From: Microbulbifer sp. HZ11
GTDB taxonomy: Bacteria; Pseudomonadota; Gammaproteobacteria; Pseudomonadales; Cellvibrionaceae
Assembly: GCF_000708675.1 (NCBI RefSeq)
Contig: NZ_JELR01000002.1
Location: 1,814,228 to 1,878,227, forward strand
Length of the DNA stretch: 64,000 nucleotides
Direction of reading: 5' to 3'
In this document: positions 36,509-45,400 of the stretch, one piece after another
Layout: every line of letters begins with the position of its first letter
How positions within the stretch are numbered: position 1 is the first letter of the stretch
Notes under the pieces: generated by a model
The model's database searches: none
What the model was told of the DNA's origin: nothing
Seen by the model: the letters and a program-made list of their open reading frames with translations, nothing else
Made by a program: the position numbers and the translations under genes

Positions 36509-36763
36509 TCAGTAACCTTCCGGCTGTTCGAGCTCTTGAATCACGTATCCCACCTCTTCGGCTTTCTCGAGGAAAACCTGCTGCGCATCGTAAATCCCGC
36601 GGTTATAGAAAAAGGGGCCCAATTCCTTCGCGAAAAAATCGATTAAAAACTCCGCCTCGAAACCGCCAATATCCTGCTGCAGCTCGTCCATAAAGTAGGA
36701 CTTGATCTTTGCGACCATCCGTTCCTTCTGATCTTTGGTAAATTCGATTTCTTTCACTGTCAT
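36509..36763 (-). CDS. DUF2164 family protein
   Basis: An 84-residue protein of the DUF2164 family, recognised from the pattern KEIEFTKDQKERMVAKIKSY, FMDELQQDIGGFEAEFLIDF and FFAKELGPFFYNRGIYDAQ. Its function is unknown. The ATG at 36763 overlaps the map stop codon by 4 nt, so it is translationally coupled as the third gene of the parD-like/map/DUF2164 unit. Confidence 0.88.
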   Translation of the reverse strand: MTVKEIEFTKDQKERMVAKIKSYFMDELQQDIGGFEAEFLIDFFAKELGPFFYNRGIYDAQQVFLEKAEEVGYVIQELEQPEGY

Positions 36764-37554
36764 CCCGTTCGTTGCTTTCCGTGTTCCCGCTCCTCGGCTC
36801 GCAGTGTCAGCACTTCGCAGCCCTCTGCGGTCACCAGTACCGTGTGTTCCCACTGGGCGGACAGCTTGCTGTCACGGGTGGCTACTGTCCAACCGTCTTT
36901 CAGGGTTTTGGTTTTGTGGGTGCCCTGATTGATCATTGGCTCAATGGTGAAGGTCATGCCTTCCTTCAGGATCTCCCCGGTATTCTGGCGGCCGAAGTGC
37001 AGCACCTGTGGAGCTTCGTGCATCTCCCGGCCGATACCGTGTCCGCAGTATTCCCGCACCACGCTGTAGCCCCGCTCCTCGGCATGCTTCTGGATTGCGT
37101 GGCCAATATCCCCAAGCCTGGCTCCGGGGCGCACTTTTTTAATGCCCTCCCACATGGCCGTATAAGTGGTTTTGACGAGCTTGTGTGCGGCGGGAGCAAC
37201 CTCACCAATCAGATACATCTTGCTGGAGTCGGCGACAAAGCCGTTTTTCTCCAGGGTGATGTCCAGGTTCACGATATCCCCGTTTTTCAGCTTGCGCGTT
37301 GCGCTGGGCATACCGTGGCAGACCACTTCGTTGATGGAGCAATTGAGCGTATAGGGGTAGTCATACTGGCCTTTGCTGGCTGGGCGAGCTTTGAGTGTAT
37401 TGACGATATAGTGATCCACCTGACGGTCGATCTCCATGGTGCTCACACCCGCTGCAACGAAATCGTCCAGCATCGCGAAGACCTGGCTGAGCAGGCGGCC
37501 GGATTCGCGTATCAGTGCCTGTTCCTCAGGCGTTTTCAATTGCACCTTATTCAC
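36760..37554 (-). CDS. map: Methionine aminopeptidase type I (map-like, operonic with ParD-like protein)
   Basis: Removes initiator methionine. The 264-residue pita-bread fold has all five metal ligands: Asp in VNLDITL, Asp in FVADSSKM, His in YCGHGIGREMHE, Glu in FTIEPMI and Glu in QWEHTVLV. The C-terminal end is a little longer than E. coli Map (LTLRAEEREHGKQRTG). It is not next to rpsB, where the main map gene usually lies, so it may be an extra copy. The start overlaps the parD-like gene by 8 nt and its stop overlaps the DUF2164 gene. Confidence 0.93.
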   Translation of the reverse strand: MNKVQLKTPEEQALIRESGRLLSQVFAMLDDFVAAGVSTMEIDRQVDHYIVNTLKARPASKGQYDYPYTLNCSINEVVCHGMPSATRKLKNGDIVNLDITLEKNGFVADSSKMYLIGEVAPAAHKLVKTTYTAMWEGIKKVRPGARLGDIGHAIQKHAEERGYSVVREYCGHGIGREMHEAPQVLHFGRQNTGEILKEGMTFTIEPMINQGTHKTKTLKDGWTVATRDSKLSAQWEHTVLVTAEGCEVLTLRAEEREHGKQRTG

Positions 37555-37771
37555 CGGTTTCGCTCACCTCTTGGGCCAGGGCTTGCAGGCTGGGGGTCGG
37601 ATTGCGTAACAGCATCCTGCAAAGCTGGTTGTAGTTCAGGTTTGGGTGCAGCTCCGCGAGCATACCGATTCTCACCCAGAATTCGGCCTGGGCATTGATG
37701 GAGCGTGACATGACGGTGCTTGCCTGACGTATTTCATCGTGCAATGCGTCGGAGATTTTTACGATGCCCAC
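37547..37771 (-). CDS. ParD-like family protein
   Basis: A 74-residue protein of the ParD-like antitoxin family (pattern VKISDALHDEIRQASTVMSR, SINAQAEFWVRIGMLAE). It has a ribbon-helix-helix-like N-terminus. In the toxin position there is no ParE or RelE; instead map follows with 8-nt overlap. A gene order parD-like/map occurs in other gammaproteobacteria, so the pairing may be functional. It could be a local repressor of the operon. Confidence 0.85.
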   Translation of the reverse strand: MGIVKISDALHDEIRQASTVMSRSINAQAEFWVRIGMLAELHPNLNYNQLCRMLLRNPTPSLQALAQEVSETGE

Positions 37772-37920
37772 GGGGAGCTCCTCTGGCGATCAAGTAATCG
37801 GGTTATATGAAATATATATGAATCGTATATTGTGCGAGTTGGCTTGGCAATGAATCCTGTGTGCCGGGGAGGCGGAATTGCGTAAGCTTGCGCGTATTTG
37901 TCGTTGAGCCGAGGTCAAAC

Positions 37921-38592
37921 TTGCGTCCTTATACCCCGCCTGCCCACCCCTTTCTCGATGTGGTTTACAGCGATGCCCAGCTGCTGGTGCTGGATAAACC
38001 CAGTGGTCTGCTGACTGTGCCCGGGCGGGACCCTTCCCACAAGGACAGTCTGGCCAGCCGCGCTCAGCAGGATTACCCAGACGCGCTGATTGTGCACCGC
38101 CTGGATATGGATACCTCCGGCCTGGTGGTGATGGCGAGGGGCGCAGAGATACATCGCCAGCTCAGCGGCCTGTTCCAGAACCGGCGGGTGGAGAAGCGCT
38201 ATGTCGCCCGGGTGTGGGGGGAACCGGGACAGGATGAAGGCGAAGTGGATTTACCCCTCATCTGCGACTGGCCCAACCGGCCGCGGCAGAAGGTGTGCTT
38301 TGATTCCGGCAAAGCGTCTCTCACCCGTTGGCGAAAGCTTGCTGGTGATGGCCAAACGGCACTGTTAGAGCTGTTGCCGATAACGGGGCGCTCACACCAG
38401 CTGCGGGTGCATATGCAGGCCATGGGCCACCCTATACTCGGTGATCCCTTTTACGCCCACCCCGAAGCCCAGGGAGCGGCATCGCGGCTGCTATTGCACG
38501 CGCAGGAGCTCGGATTTGAGCACCCCGCACTTGGGCACCCCATGCACTTTTTCTGCGACGCCGGGCCAGCATTTGAGTGGCCGACAGAATAA
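37921..38592 (+). CDS. rluA: RluA-type rRNA/tRNA pseudouridine synthase
   Basis: Converts uridine to pseudouridine in structured RNA. The 223-residue length is close to that of E. coli RluA (219), which modifies 23S U746 and tRNA U32. The catalytic aspartate is in VHRLDMDTSGLVVMA; the C-terminal LLPITGRSHQLRVHMQAMGHPILGD is also characteristic. TTG 37921 (LRPYTPPAHPFLDV) was chosen because it follows GAGGT and gives the right length; upstream sequence in the same frame is unlike the family. The assignment of the exact RNA target is by length and similarity. Confidence 0.85.
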   Translation: MRPYTPPAHPFLDVVYSDAQLLVLDKPSGLLTVPGRDPSHKDSLASRAQQDYPDALIVHRLDMDTSGLVVMARGAEIHRQLSGLFQNRRVEKRYVARVWGEPGQDEGEVDLPLICDWPNRPRQKVCFDSGKASLTRWRKLAGDGQTALLELLPITGRSHQLRVHMQAMGHPILGDPFYAHPEAQGAASRLLLHAQELGFEHPALGHPMHFFCDAGPAFEWPTE

Positions 38593-38803
38593 TCGAGACT
38601 GGGCTGCAGGGATCTCGCTGGAAAATGCGTCCCCGCAGGGAAAAGGTCCCAATCCAGGATAAATTTTATGATCTGATATAGCGTGACCGGGTATTATTGG
38701 GCGCGTTGCACAAGGAGTTCCGGTGGGTAGCAAGCATTCATTGCACCAATCGTGAATACAGTAAATACAAAAGTGCACTTGCCGATTCAGAAGGAGTTTG
38801 CCG

Positions 38804-40390
38804 GTGGCGGTTGCGATCAATACCCTGGGTGGTCTTGCACTCTATCGTGATGGTAATGAAGTCAGATTACCGGCATCGAAGCGCACCCGTGCCCTGCTGG
38901 CATATCTCGCGATCACCGCCCGTCCACACCGTCGTGACAGCTTGTGCGAGGCTTTCTGGGAGTCACCGAATGACCCAAAAGGGTCATTGCGCTGGTCCCT
39001 GAGCAAACTGCGGCCGTTGGTGAATACCCCCGAGTGTGAACGGCTGCAGGCCGACCGTGAGCGGGTGGTACTGGAAGCCGGCGATATCGCTATCGACACC
39101 CGGATTCTTGCGGATGAGTTGCGCGCCCCCACTCTCTGTGTTTCCCGTCTCTGTGACATTGCTGCGCGCCTCAACGCTCCTTTTCTCGAGGGGCTGGAGT
39201 TACCAGAGCAGGATATCTATCAGCGCTGGCTGAATGGCGAGCGTCGCGAACAGGAGCGGCGACTCACACAGGTCTGTTCGCGACTGGCTCAGCACCCCGA
39301 CAACGCACTGGATGAGCAGCTGCTGTGGGCACAACGCTGGCAGGAGCTCGCGCCCTTGTGCCCCAGCGCGGCAACGGTGCTGGTGACTCTTTTGGATCGC
39401 ATGGGGCTTACCGCGGAACTTGACCGCACTGCGCGGGAGCTCGACCACCGCTTCCGGCGTGCAGCCATCTCCTGGTCAGCAGCAGCGCGGGCACAAACCG
39501 AAGCCGGACCGCCCTCGGATGAAAAGGGGTTCACCGGTCGCGAGCTGTTGGCGCGCCAGAAAATTCATTTCTGCCGTGCCCGCGATGGCGCTCGCATCGC
39601 CTACGCCTCCGTGGGCGAAGGGCCGACAATAATCAAAGCTGCCAACTGGCTGACACATCTCGAGCACGACTGGGATGCACCGATATGGAGCCCGCTGTTT
39701 CGTGATCTCGCCTCCGATCACCGCTTTATCCGTTACGATGAACGGGGCAATGGTCTGTCCGACTGGAATGTGGGGGAAATCTCATTTGAGTCGTTTGTGA
39801 CCGATCTGGAAACTGTGGTCGATGCCTGTGGGGAGCAGCGGTTTTCCCTGCTGGGTATTTCCCAGGGCGCGGCAGTCTCTATTGAGTACGCGGTGCGCTA
39901 CCCGGAGCGGGTCAAGCACCTGATTCTGTTTGGCGGCTACGCCGCTGGCTGGCGAGTGGGTGCCAGTGAGGCGGTGACCCGCGAGCGCGAAGCGGTGATG
40001 ACACTCACTGCCACGGGTTGGGGGCAGGATAATCCAGCTTACCGGCAAATTTTCTCATCCACTTTTATGCCGTCTGCCAACGCGGAAGAGTTCGCCTGGT
40101 TCAATGAGTTTCAGCGGCGCACGACCTCGCCGGAAAATGCGGTGCGTTTTCTGTCCGTGTTCAGTGATATCGATGTGCGCGCACGCCTGGCGCAGGTGCA
40201 GGTGCCTACCCTGGTGATTCACTCGCTTGGTGACCAGCGCATTCCCGTCCATATAGGACGGGAACTGGCTGCCTCCATCCCCGGTGCGGAATTTGTCGGG
40301 CTGGATAGCAACGGCCATCTTCTGCTGGGGCGCGAAGCCGCTTCTCGCGACTTCGTGCGGGCGGTGCGCGAGTTTATCGCGCACCACTGA
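38804..40390 (+). CDS. SARP/BTAD-type DNA-binding regulator fused to an alpha/beta hydrolase
   Basis: A 528-residue fusion. Residues 1-95 form an OmpR-like winged helix (NTLGGLALYRDGNEVRLPAS, SLRWSLSKLRPLV) and 100-220 a BTAD-type helical repeat domain. Residues about 245-528 form an alpha/beta hydrolase with nucleophile serine S353 in GISQG, an acid in SLGDQRIP and the histidine in NGHLLLG, so the triad is complete. I chose GTG 38804 because AAGGAG lies 7 nt upstream. The hydrolase may sense or hydrolyse a small signal and so steer the DNA-binding part. The next gene, of unknown function, may be a target. Confidence 0.82.
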   Translation: MAVAINTLGGLALYRDGNEVRLPASKRTRALLAYLAITARPHRRDSLCEAFWESPNDPKGSLRWSLSKLRPLVNTPECERLQADRERVVLEAGDIAIDTRILADELRAPTLCVSRLCDIAARLNAPFLEGLELPEQDIYQRWLNGERREQERRLTQVCSRLAQHPDNALDEQLLWAQRWQELAPLCPSAATVLVTLLDRMGLTAELDRTARELDHRFRRAAISWSAAARAQTEAGPPSDEKGFTGRELLARQKIHFCRARDGARIAYASVGEGPTIIKAANWLTHLEHDWDAPIWSPLFRDLASDHRFIRYDERGNGLSDWNVGEISFESFVTDLETVVDACGEQRFSLLGISQGAAVSIEYAVRYPERVKHLILFGGYAAGWRVGASEAVTREREAVMTLTATGWGQDNPAYRQIFSSTFMPSANAEEFAWFNEFQRRTTSPENAVRFLSVFSDIDVRARLAQVQVPTLVIHSLGDQRIPVHIGRELAASIPGAEFVGLDSNGHLLLGREAASRDFVRAVREFIAHH

Positions 40391-40512
40391 TATCGAGGGA
40401 TCCTCAACTTCTGCCCGATTACCACGCTTTTTCAAATGCTGGCTACCACGTCACCTCTGTAACCTTGTGGCAAATGAATCACTCGGGAAACGCTACAGGG
40501 AGTCTAGTCACG

Positions 40513-41391
40513 ATGCTTACGGCAACGGAGTTTACCCGTCAACTAATGGGGTTGAGGGATCAATACCGGGCGGATAATGCTTGGGTCGGCAACTGGCGCA
40601 GCGGCAGCTGGAATGACGAAAATACCATGGCGCACTACATCCACTGTGCCTATAACCTGTATCGCGCGACAGCGACCAATATGTTGAAGCTTACGGTACT
40701 CGGCGGTACGCAAATTCGACTGGATGATGCCTATATCCGCAATTTTGGGATCACCGGCGCCAATGGGATTCAGGACAGGACTACCAAGGAGCATGTGTAC
40801 GCAGAAGTCATGCGGCGTATCGGACGTACCACCAACCCCAGCCCCACTGCAGACAGAAACCCCGCGCCGGTTGTGCGCAGCGGCAGTATCTTGAGTGAAA
40901 AAGGGTGGACCCCTATTTTGAACGATGCATTGATTATTGGCGCCGCCGCGGGCCGGCAACAGTTTGCGCTCGCGCTCACTTCGGCGGAGCAATTGCGCTG
41001 GGAGCGGATCAATGGTGATAAGGTGACCCGTTTTGCGGTGAATGCCTCGCGGTTTGGTGAAACGCCAGCGCTGAAAAATGCGTGGAAGTCTTTTTTTAAC
41101 GCCAGTAAAAAAATGTTCTTCGATGGCGGCAATCCAAGGGTTTTCGCCCGCGAGCTGCTCGGACTGTATTTCTTCGGCTATAAACCAGAATACTCCTGGC
41201 ATCAGCTGATCTTCCGACCACCGCAGGGTGGTGTTGTGCGGCCCACGTTCAACCTGTATCTGGATGAGCTGCGCAACGTGAATTTTCATACTGGAGACCA
41301 AACCCGAATCATGCAGGCCATCTCGAACTTGTTGTTTGACGAGCCCGGCGCGCTGGGGCAACCCTGGACGCGCAGGAGACTGGCCGTCTAG
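40513..41391 (+). CDS. Unrecognised protein of unknown function
   Basis: A 292-residue protein with no signal peptide or membrane segment. Its body is rich in aromatic and polar residues (AWVGNWRSGSWNDENTMAHY, ITGANGIQDRTTKEHVYAE, FFGYKPEYSWHQLIF) and appears globular. I do not recognise any known domain. It lies 122 nt after the SARP-hydrolase gene and ends at a strong terminator, so it could be its target or belong to the same transcript. ATG 40513 was used; an upstream frame extension to 40465 exists. Confidence 0.7.
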   Translation: MLTATEFTRQLMGLRDQYRADNAWVGNWRSGSWNDENTMAHYIHCAYNLYRATATNMLKLTVLGGTQIRLDDAYIRNFGITGANGIQDRTTKEHVYAEVMRRIGRTTNPSPTADRNPAPVVRSGSILSEKGWTPILNDALIIGAAAGRQQFALALTSAEQLRWERINGDKVTRFAVNASRFGETPALKNAWKSFFNASKKMFFDGGNPRVFARELLGLYFFGYKPEYSWHQLIFRPPQGGVVRPTFNLYLDELRNVNFHTGDQTRIMQAISNLLFDEPGALGQPWTRRRLAV

Positions 41392-41435
41392 GGTCGGGGT
41401 AGCACCATGTCCCGGGGGAGAATACCTCGGACAAA

Positions 41436-41464
41436 AAAATGGGCGGCCACTGGCCGCCCATTTT
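41436..41464. terminator. Bidirectional rho-independent terminator
   Basis: AAAATGGGCGGCCA and its complement TGGCCGCCCATTTT surround a single C, with A and T tracts on the two sides. It stops both the unknown gene and the convergent tex gene. Confidence 0.88.
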
Positions 41465-41485
41465 GCTTTGCCGGAAATAAAAGGT

Positions 41486-43834
41486 TTACTTCTTACCCTT
41501 CATTGCCGCCGCCAGCAGGTCACCCATGCTGCCGCGACCACCGTTGCCGCTCCCCTGTTGCTGGCGGCTGCGGTTGTTGTGGCGGGTCGCTTGACGGGAT
41601 TCGCGGTGGTCGCCTTTCTTGACGCCGCCGCTGCCCTGCTCACCGGGCTCGTCGCTCATGCGCATGGACAGGCCAATACGCTTGCGCGCCACGTCCACTT
41701 CCATCACCTTCACCTTGACGATGTCGTTCGCCTTCACTACTTCGTGCGGGTCTTTTACGAACTTCTCGCTCAGTGCGGAGATGTGCACCAGGCCGTCCTG
41801 ATGCACACCGATATCCACAAAGGCACCGAAGTTGGTGACGTTGGTGACGGTGCCTTCCAGCACCATGCCCGGACGCAGGTCCTTGATTTCTTCCACGCCG
41901 TCTTCGAACTTGGCGGTGCGGAATTCCGGGCGCGGGTCGCGGCCGGGTTTTTCCAGTTCGGCGATGATGTCTTTTACCGTGGGCAGACCGAATTTTTCAT
42001 CGGTATAGTCCATCGGGTTCAGCCTGCGCAGAAAAGCGGAATCGCCGATCAGGCTGTTGATCTCGCGGCCGTTCTTCTCGGCAATGCGTTTGACCACGAT
42101 GTAGGACTCCGGGTGCACACCAGAGCGGTCCAGTGGATTCTCGCCGTTGTTGATACGCAGGAAGCCGGCCGCCTGTTCGAACGCCTTGGGTCCGAGGCGC
42201 GGAACTTCTTTCAGCTGGTCGCGACTCTTGAAGGCGCCATTCTGGTCGCGGTAGCTGACGATATTGGCGGCGATGGAGGCCGACAGGCCGGACACGCGGG
42301 TCAGCAGTGGCGCGGAGGCAGAGTTCAGCTCGGCGCCGACGCCGTTCACACAGTCTTCCACCACCGCGTCCAGGGAACGCGCCAGCTGGGACTGGGATAC
42401 GTCGTGCTGGTACTGGCCCACACCGATGGATTTGGGTTCGATCTTCACCAGCTCGGCGAGCGGATCCTGTAAGCGACGGGCGATGGAGATGGCACCGCGG
42501 ATGGTCACGTCCAGATCCGGGAACTCCTTGGCGGCGAATTCAGAGGCGGAGTACACGGAGGCGCCGGCCTCGTTCACCATCACCTTCTGGGCGGTGAGCT
42601 TGAATTGTTTGATGGTCTCGCCGACAAACTTGTCGGTCTCGCGGCTGGCGGTGCCGTTGCCGATTGCGATCAGGCCCACGTCGTACTTTTTGCACAGGGT
42701 GGCGATCACCGCAGCGGATTCCGCCAGCTTGTTTTGCGGCGGATTCGGGTAGATGGCGGTGTGATCCAGCACCTTGCCGGTGGCGTCCACCACGGCCACT
42801 TTCACCCCGGTGCGCAGGCCCGGGTCCAGGCCGATGGTGGCTTTCTGGCCGGCGGGGGCGGACAGCAGCAGGTCCTTCAGGTTGCGGGAGAACACCTTGA
42901 TGGCTTCCTCTTCCGCCTTCTCGCGCAGCTGGCTCAGCAGGTCGGTTTCCAGACTGGTCAGCAACTTGATGCGCCAGGTCCAGCGCACCACTTCACCCAG
43001 CCATTTGTCCGCCGGACGCCCCTGGTCCTCGATCTCCACATGACGGGCAATCATCGCCTCGCAGGGGTGGGCCTGAGTCGGTGCGCGCTCTTCGTCGCCC
43101 TCGAGGCCGAGATTGATAGCCAGAATGCCTTCGTTGCGGCCGCGGAAAATCGCCAGGGCGCGATGGCTTGGCACCTTGGCCCAGTCTTCCGCATATTCGA
43201 AGTAGTCGCGGAACTTGGCTCCTTCCTCTTCCTTGCCGGGAAGCAGCTTGGATTTGACCTGGCCTTCGCGGCTGAGGAAGTCCCGCAGCTTGCCCAGCAG
43301 CTCGGCGTCTTCGGCGAAGCGCTCCATCAGAATGAACTTGGCACCGTCGAGGGCACTCTTGATGTCCTTGACGTGCAGGGCGGGATCCTCGTTGTCGCTG
43401 TTGAGGTACTTTTGCGCTTCCTCTTCCGGGTTCAGGCTCGGGTCGGCGTAGAGGGCGTCGGCGAGAGGCTCCAGGCCCGCTTCGATGGCGATCTGGCCCT
43501 TGGTGCGGCGTTTCGGTTTGTAGGGGAGGTAGAGGTCTTCGAGGCGGTTTTTGGTGTCGGCGGCGTTGATCTGCTGGGCCAGTTCCGGGGTCAGTTTGCC
43601 CTGCTCGTCGATGCTTTTCAGGATCGCGGCGCGGCGCTCTTCCATTTCACGCAGATAGCGCAGGCGGTCTTCCAGGGTGCGCAACTGGGTGTCATCCAGT
43701 TCACCGGTGACCTCCTTCCGGTAGCGGGCGATAAACGGCACCGTGGCGCCCTCGTCCAGCAGTCCTACGGCCGCGGCCACCTGTTGTGGGCGCACGTTCA
43801 GTTCTTCGGCGATACGGGCGTTGATATCCAACAT
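41486..43834 (-). CDS. tex: Tex family RNA-binding transcription accessory protein
   Basis: A 782-residue cytoplasmic protein. The N-terminal Tex domain (1-190: [40 protein letters not shown]) precedes a YqgF-like domain (about 330-460: [15 protein letters not shown]), a helix-hairpin-helix pair ([34 protein letters not shown]) and an S1 domain (about 650-725: [20 protein letters not shown]). The tail is glycine and glutamine rich ([14 protein letters not shown]). Tex proteins affect transcription and stress responses in bacteria. The start ATG at 43834 fits the family N-terminus. Confidence 0.95.
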   Translation of the reverse strand: MLDINARIAEELNVRPQQVAAAVGLLDEGATVPFIARYRKEVTGELDDTQLRTLEDRLRYLREMEERRAAILKSIDEQGKLTPELAQQINAADTKNRLEDLYLPYKPKRRTKGQIAIEAGLEPLADALYADPSLNPEEEAQKYLNSDNEDPALHVKDIKSALDGAKFILMERFAEDAELLGKLRDFLSREGQVKSKLLPGKEEEGAKFRDYFEYAEDWAKVPSHRALAIFRGRNEGILAINLGLEGDEERAPTQAHPCEAMIARHVEIEDQGRPADKWLGEVVRWTWRIKLLTSLETDLLSQLREKAEEEAIKVFSRNLKDLLLSAPAGQKATIGLDPGLRTGVKVAVVDATGKVLDHTAIYPNPPQNKLAESAAVIATLCKKYDVGLIAIGNGTASRETDKFVGETIKQFKLTAQKVMVNEAGASVYSASEFAAKEFPDLDVTIRGAISIARRLQDPLAELVKIEPKSIGVGQYQHDVSQSQLARSLDAVVEDCVNGVGAELNSASAPLLTRVSGLSASIAANIVSYRDQNGAFKSRDQLKEVPRLGPKAFEQAAGFLRINNGENPLDRSGVHPESYIVVKRIAEKNGREINSLIGDSAFLRRLNPMDYTDEKFGLPTVKDIIAELEKPGRDPRPEFRTAKFEDGVEEIKDLRPGMVLEGTVTNVTNFGAFVDIGVHQDGLVHISALSEKFVKDPHEVVKANDIVKVKVMEVDVARKRIGLSMRMSDEPGEQGSGGVKKGDHRESRQATRHNNRSRQQQGSGNGGRGSMGDLLAAAMKGKK

Positions 43835-44141
43835 CTTGTTATCTACTTCCTCGGAGAGTCATTAACACAGAGTCACTTACACAGAGTCATGGGTATTTCA
43901 CGAAATCGACGGCGGTGCCGGCCGTGTAAAAAGGGCGGCCATTATGGGCCATGCGACGCCACTGACCAAGATTGAAAACCGCGCCTTTTTAAACCGGGTG
44001 GTCGCGGCGCAGAATTGCGCATAGAGGTCTTTTGCGGTCAAGCGCATTCTGCTGCGACGGCTGGTATCTGTGAACAGTTCCAAAGTTGTGCAAGCCCTGT
44101 AGAATGCCCAGCTAGTTAAATTTTGATCAGCGGAATTGCCT
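43835..44141. other. Divergent intergenic region between tex and the RND pump
   Basis: About 307 bases that must hold promoters for both tex (minus) and the efflux operon (plus). It has a direct repeat ACACAGAGTCA at 43865 and 43879 (14-bp period) beside the tex start. No known operator, repeat element or gene was recognised. Confidence 0.45.
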
Positions 44142-45398
44142 GTGAATCCTTCGAATAAAAACACCAGTAAAAATAAAATCTTAGGAATCGTTGTAGCGGT
44201 TGGTGTGCTCGCCGTAGCAGCTGTAACCCTGCTCGCCCCGAAACCTGAGGAAAAAGTTGCTGAGGCAGCACTTCCGCCGGTGGCCGATGTGGTATACGCC
44301 AACCCCGGTCGCCAGACCCTGCTGGTACCGAGCCAGGGCTCGGTGCGCGCTCGTCACGAGATTGAAGTGGTAGCGCGGGTGGGGGGTGTCATCGAGAGTG
44401 TGAACAACGCGTTCGTTCCCGGAGGATTCTTTCAGCAGGGCGATTCCCTGATCCAGATCGAAGCGGCGGACTACCGGCACGCCCTAACCCGTGCTGAATC
44501 CCAGGTGGCCAATGCTGCCGCCACCCTGGCCCAGGAGCAGGGCATGGCCAAACAGGCCCAGCGCGAGTGGCGCGACCTGGGCACCAAAACCGCGAACAAT
44601 CTGTTCCTGCGCAAGCCGCAGCTGGCTGCCGCCGAAGCCGGCCTGGCCGCTGCCAAAGCGGATCGCGACCAGGCCAGACTGGACCTGGAGCGCACCGCGG
44701 TGAAGGCGCCGTTTGCCGGCCGTGTGGTGGAAACCCTGGTGGATATTGGCCAGTACGTGACCCCGGGAACCAAGTTGGCACGTATTCACAGCACCGGAGT
44801 GGCGGAGGTGCGGCTGCCGCTGACCGATCACCAGCTGTCCCTGCTGGAATTGCCCTTGGGCAGTGCGATTGAAAATGGCCCGGCGGTGCGGGTAACTGCA
44901 AGCCTCGCCGGTAAGCAGCGGGAGTGGCGCGGACAGATCGTGCGCACCGAGGCGGCGATCGATCCAAACAGCCGCTTTGTCTATGCCGTCGCCCAGATCC
45001 AGAACCCCTACGCCGGTGAAGCGCCGCTGATTAACGGCCTTTTCGTGGAAGCACAGATTGCTGGCAAAACCTATGACGATATCAGCGTGCTGCCGCGTCA
45101 GGCGCTGCATGAAGGTGGCCACATTCTGGTGCTGAATGAGGAGAATCAGCTGGGCTTCCGCGACATGGACCTGCTGCAGGCGGTGGGTGACCAGGTCTGG
45201 TTGCGCGGAGATCTGGCACCTGGAGAAAAGGTGGTGGTTTCCAGCCTCGGCTATTCCCGCGAGGGTATGGTACTGACCCCCAATCCGTTGAACGAAAAGC
45301 CATCCGGGCTGCTGCTCGGTGAGCAGCCTGAAAGCGACGCCGATGAAAGTGCAACAGAGGCGGGTAGCAAAACGGTTTCGGCGAAGGGAGCGTACTGA
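44142..45398 (+). CDS. RND efflux membrane fusion protein (periplasmic adaptor)
   Basis: A 418-residue adaptor for an RND pump. It has an N-terminal membrane anchor (ILGIVVAVGVLAVAAVTLLA), a lipoyl-like and barrel region with GSVRARHEIEVVARVGGVIE and FQQGDSLIQIEAADYRHALT, a coiled coil (about 115-170, rich in A/Q/E), and the second barrel half (LERTAVKAPFAGRVVETLVD). The C-terminal portion includes LPRQALHEGGHILVLNEENQ. GTG 44142 follows GCGGA by about 7 nt. The permease gene starts 2 nt after its stop. No outer membrane factor gene is nearby. Confidence 0.93.
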   Translation: MNPSNKNTSKNKILGIVVAVGVLAVAAVTLLAPKPEEKVAEAALPPVADVVYANPGRQTLLVPSQGSVRARHEIEVVARVGGVIESVNNAFVPGGFFQQGDSLIQIEAADYRHALTRAESQVANAAATLAQEQGMAKQAQREWRDLGTKTANNLFLRKPQLAAAEAGLAAAKADRDQARLDLERTAVKAPFAGRVVETLVDIGQYVTPGTKLARIHSTGVAEVRLPLTDHQLSLLELPLGSAIENGPAVRVTASLAGKQREWRGQIVRTEAAIDPNSRFVYAVAQIQNPYAGEAPLINGLFVEAQIAGKTYDDISVLPRQALHEGGHILVLNEENQLGFRDMDLLQAVGDQVWLRGDLAPGEKVVVSSLGYSREGMVLTPNPLNEKPSGLLLGEQPESDADESATEAGSKTVSAKGAY

Positions 45399-45400
45399 TC

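Noticed and set aside
37547..37771. Type II toxin-antitoxin module
   Set aside because: The ParD-like family name suggests this, but no toxin gene is adjacent; map follows by overlap.
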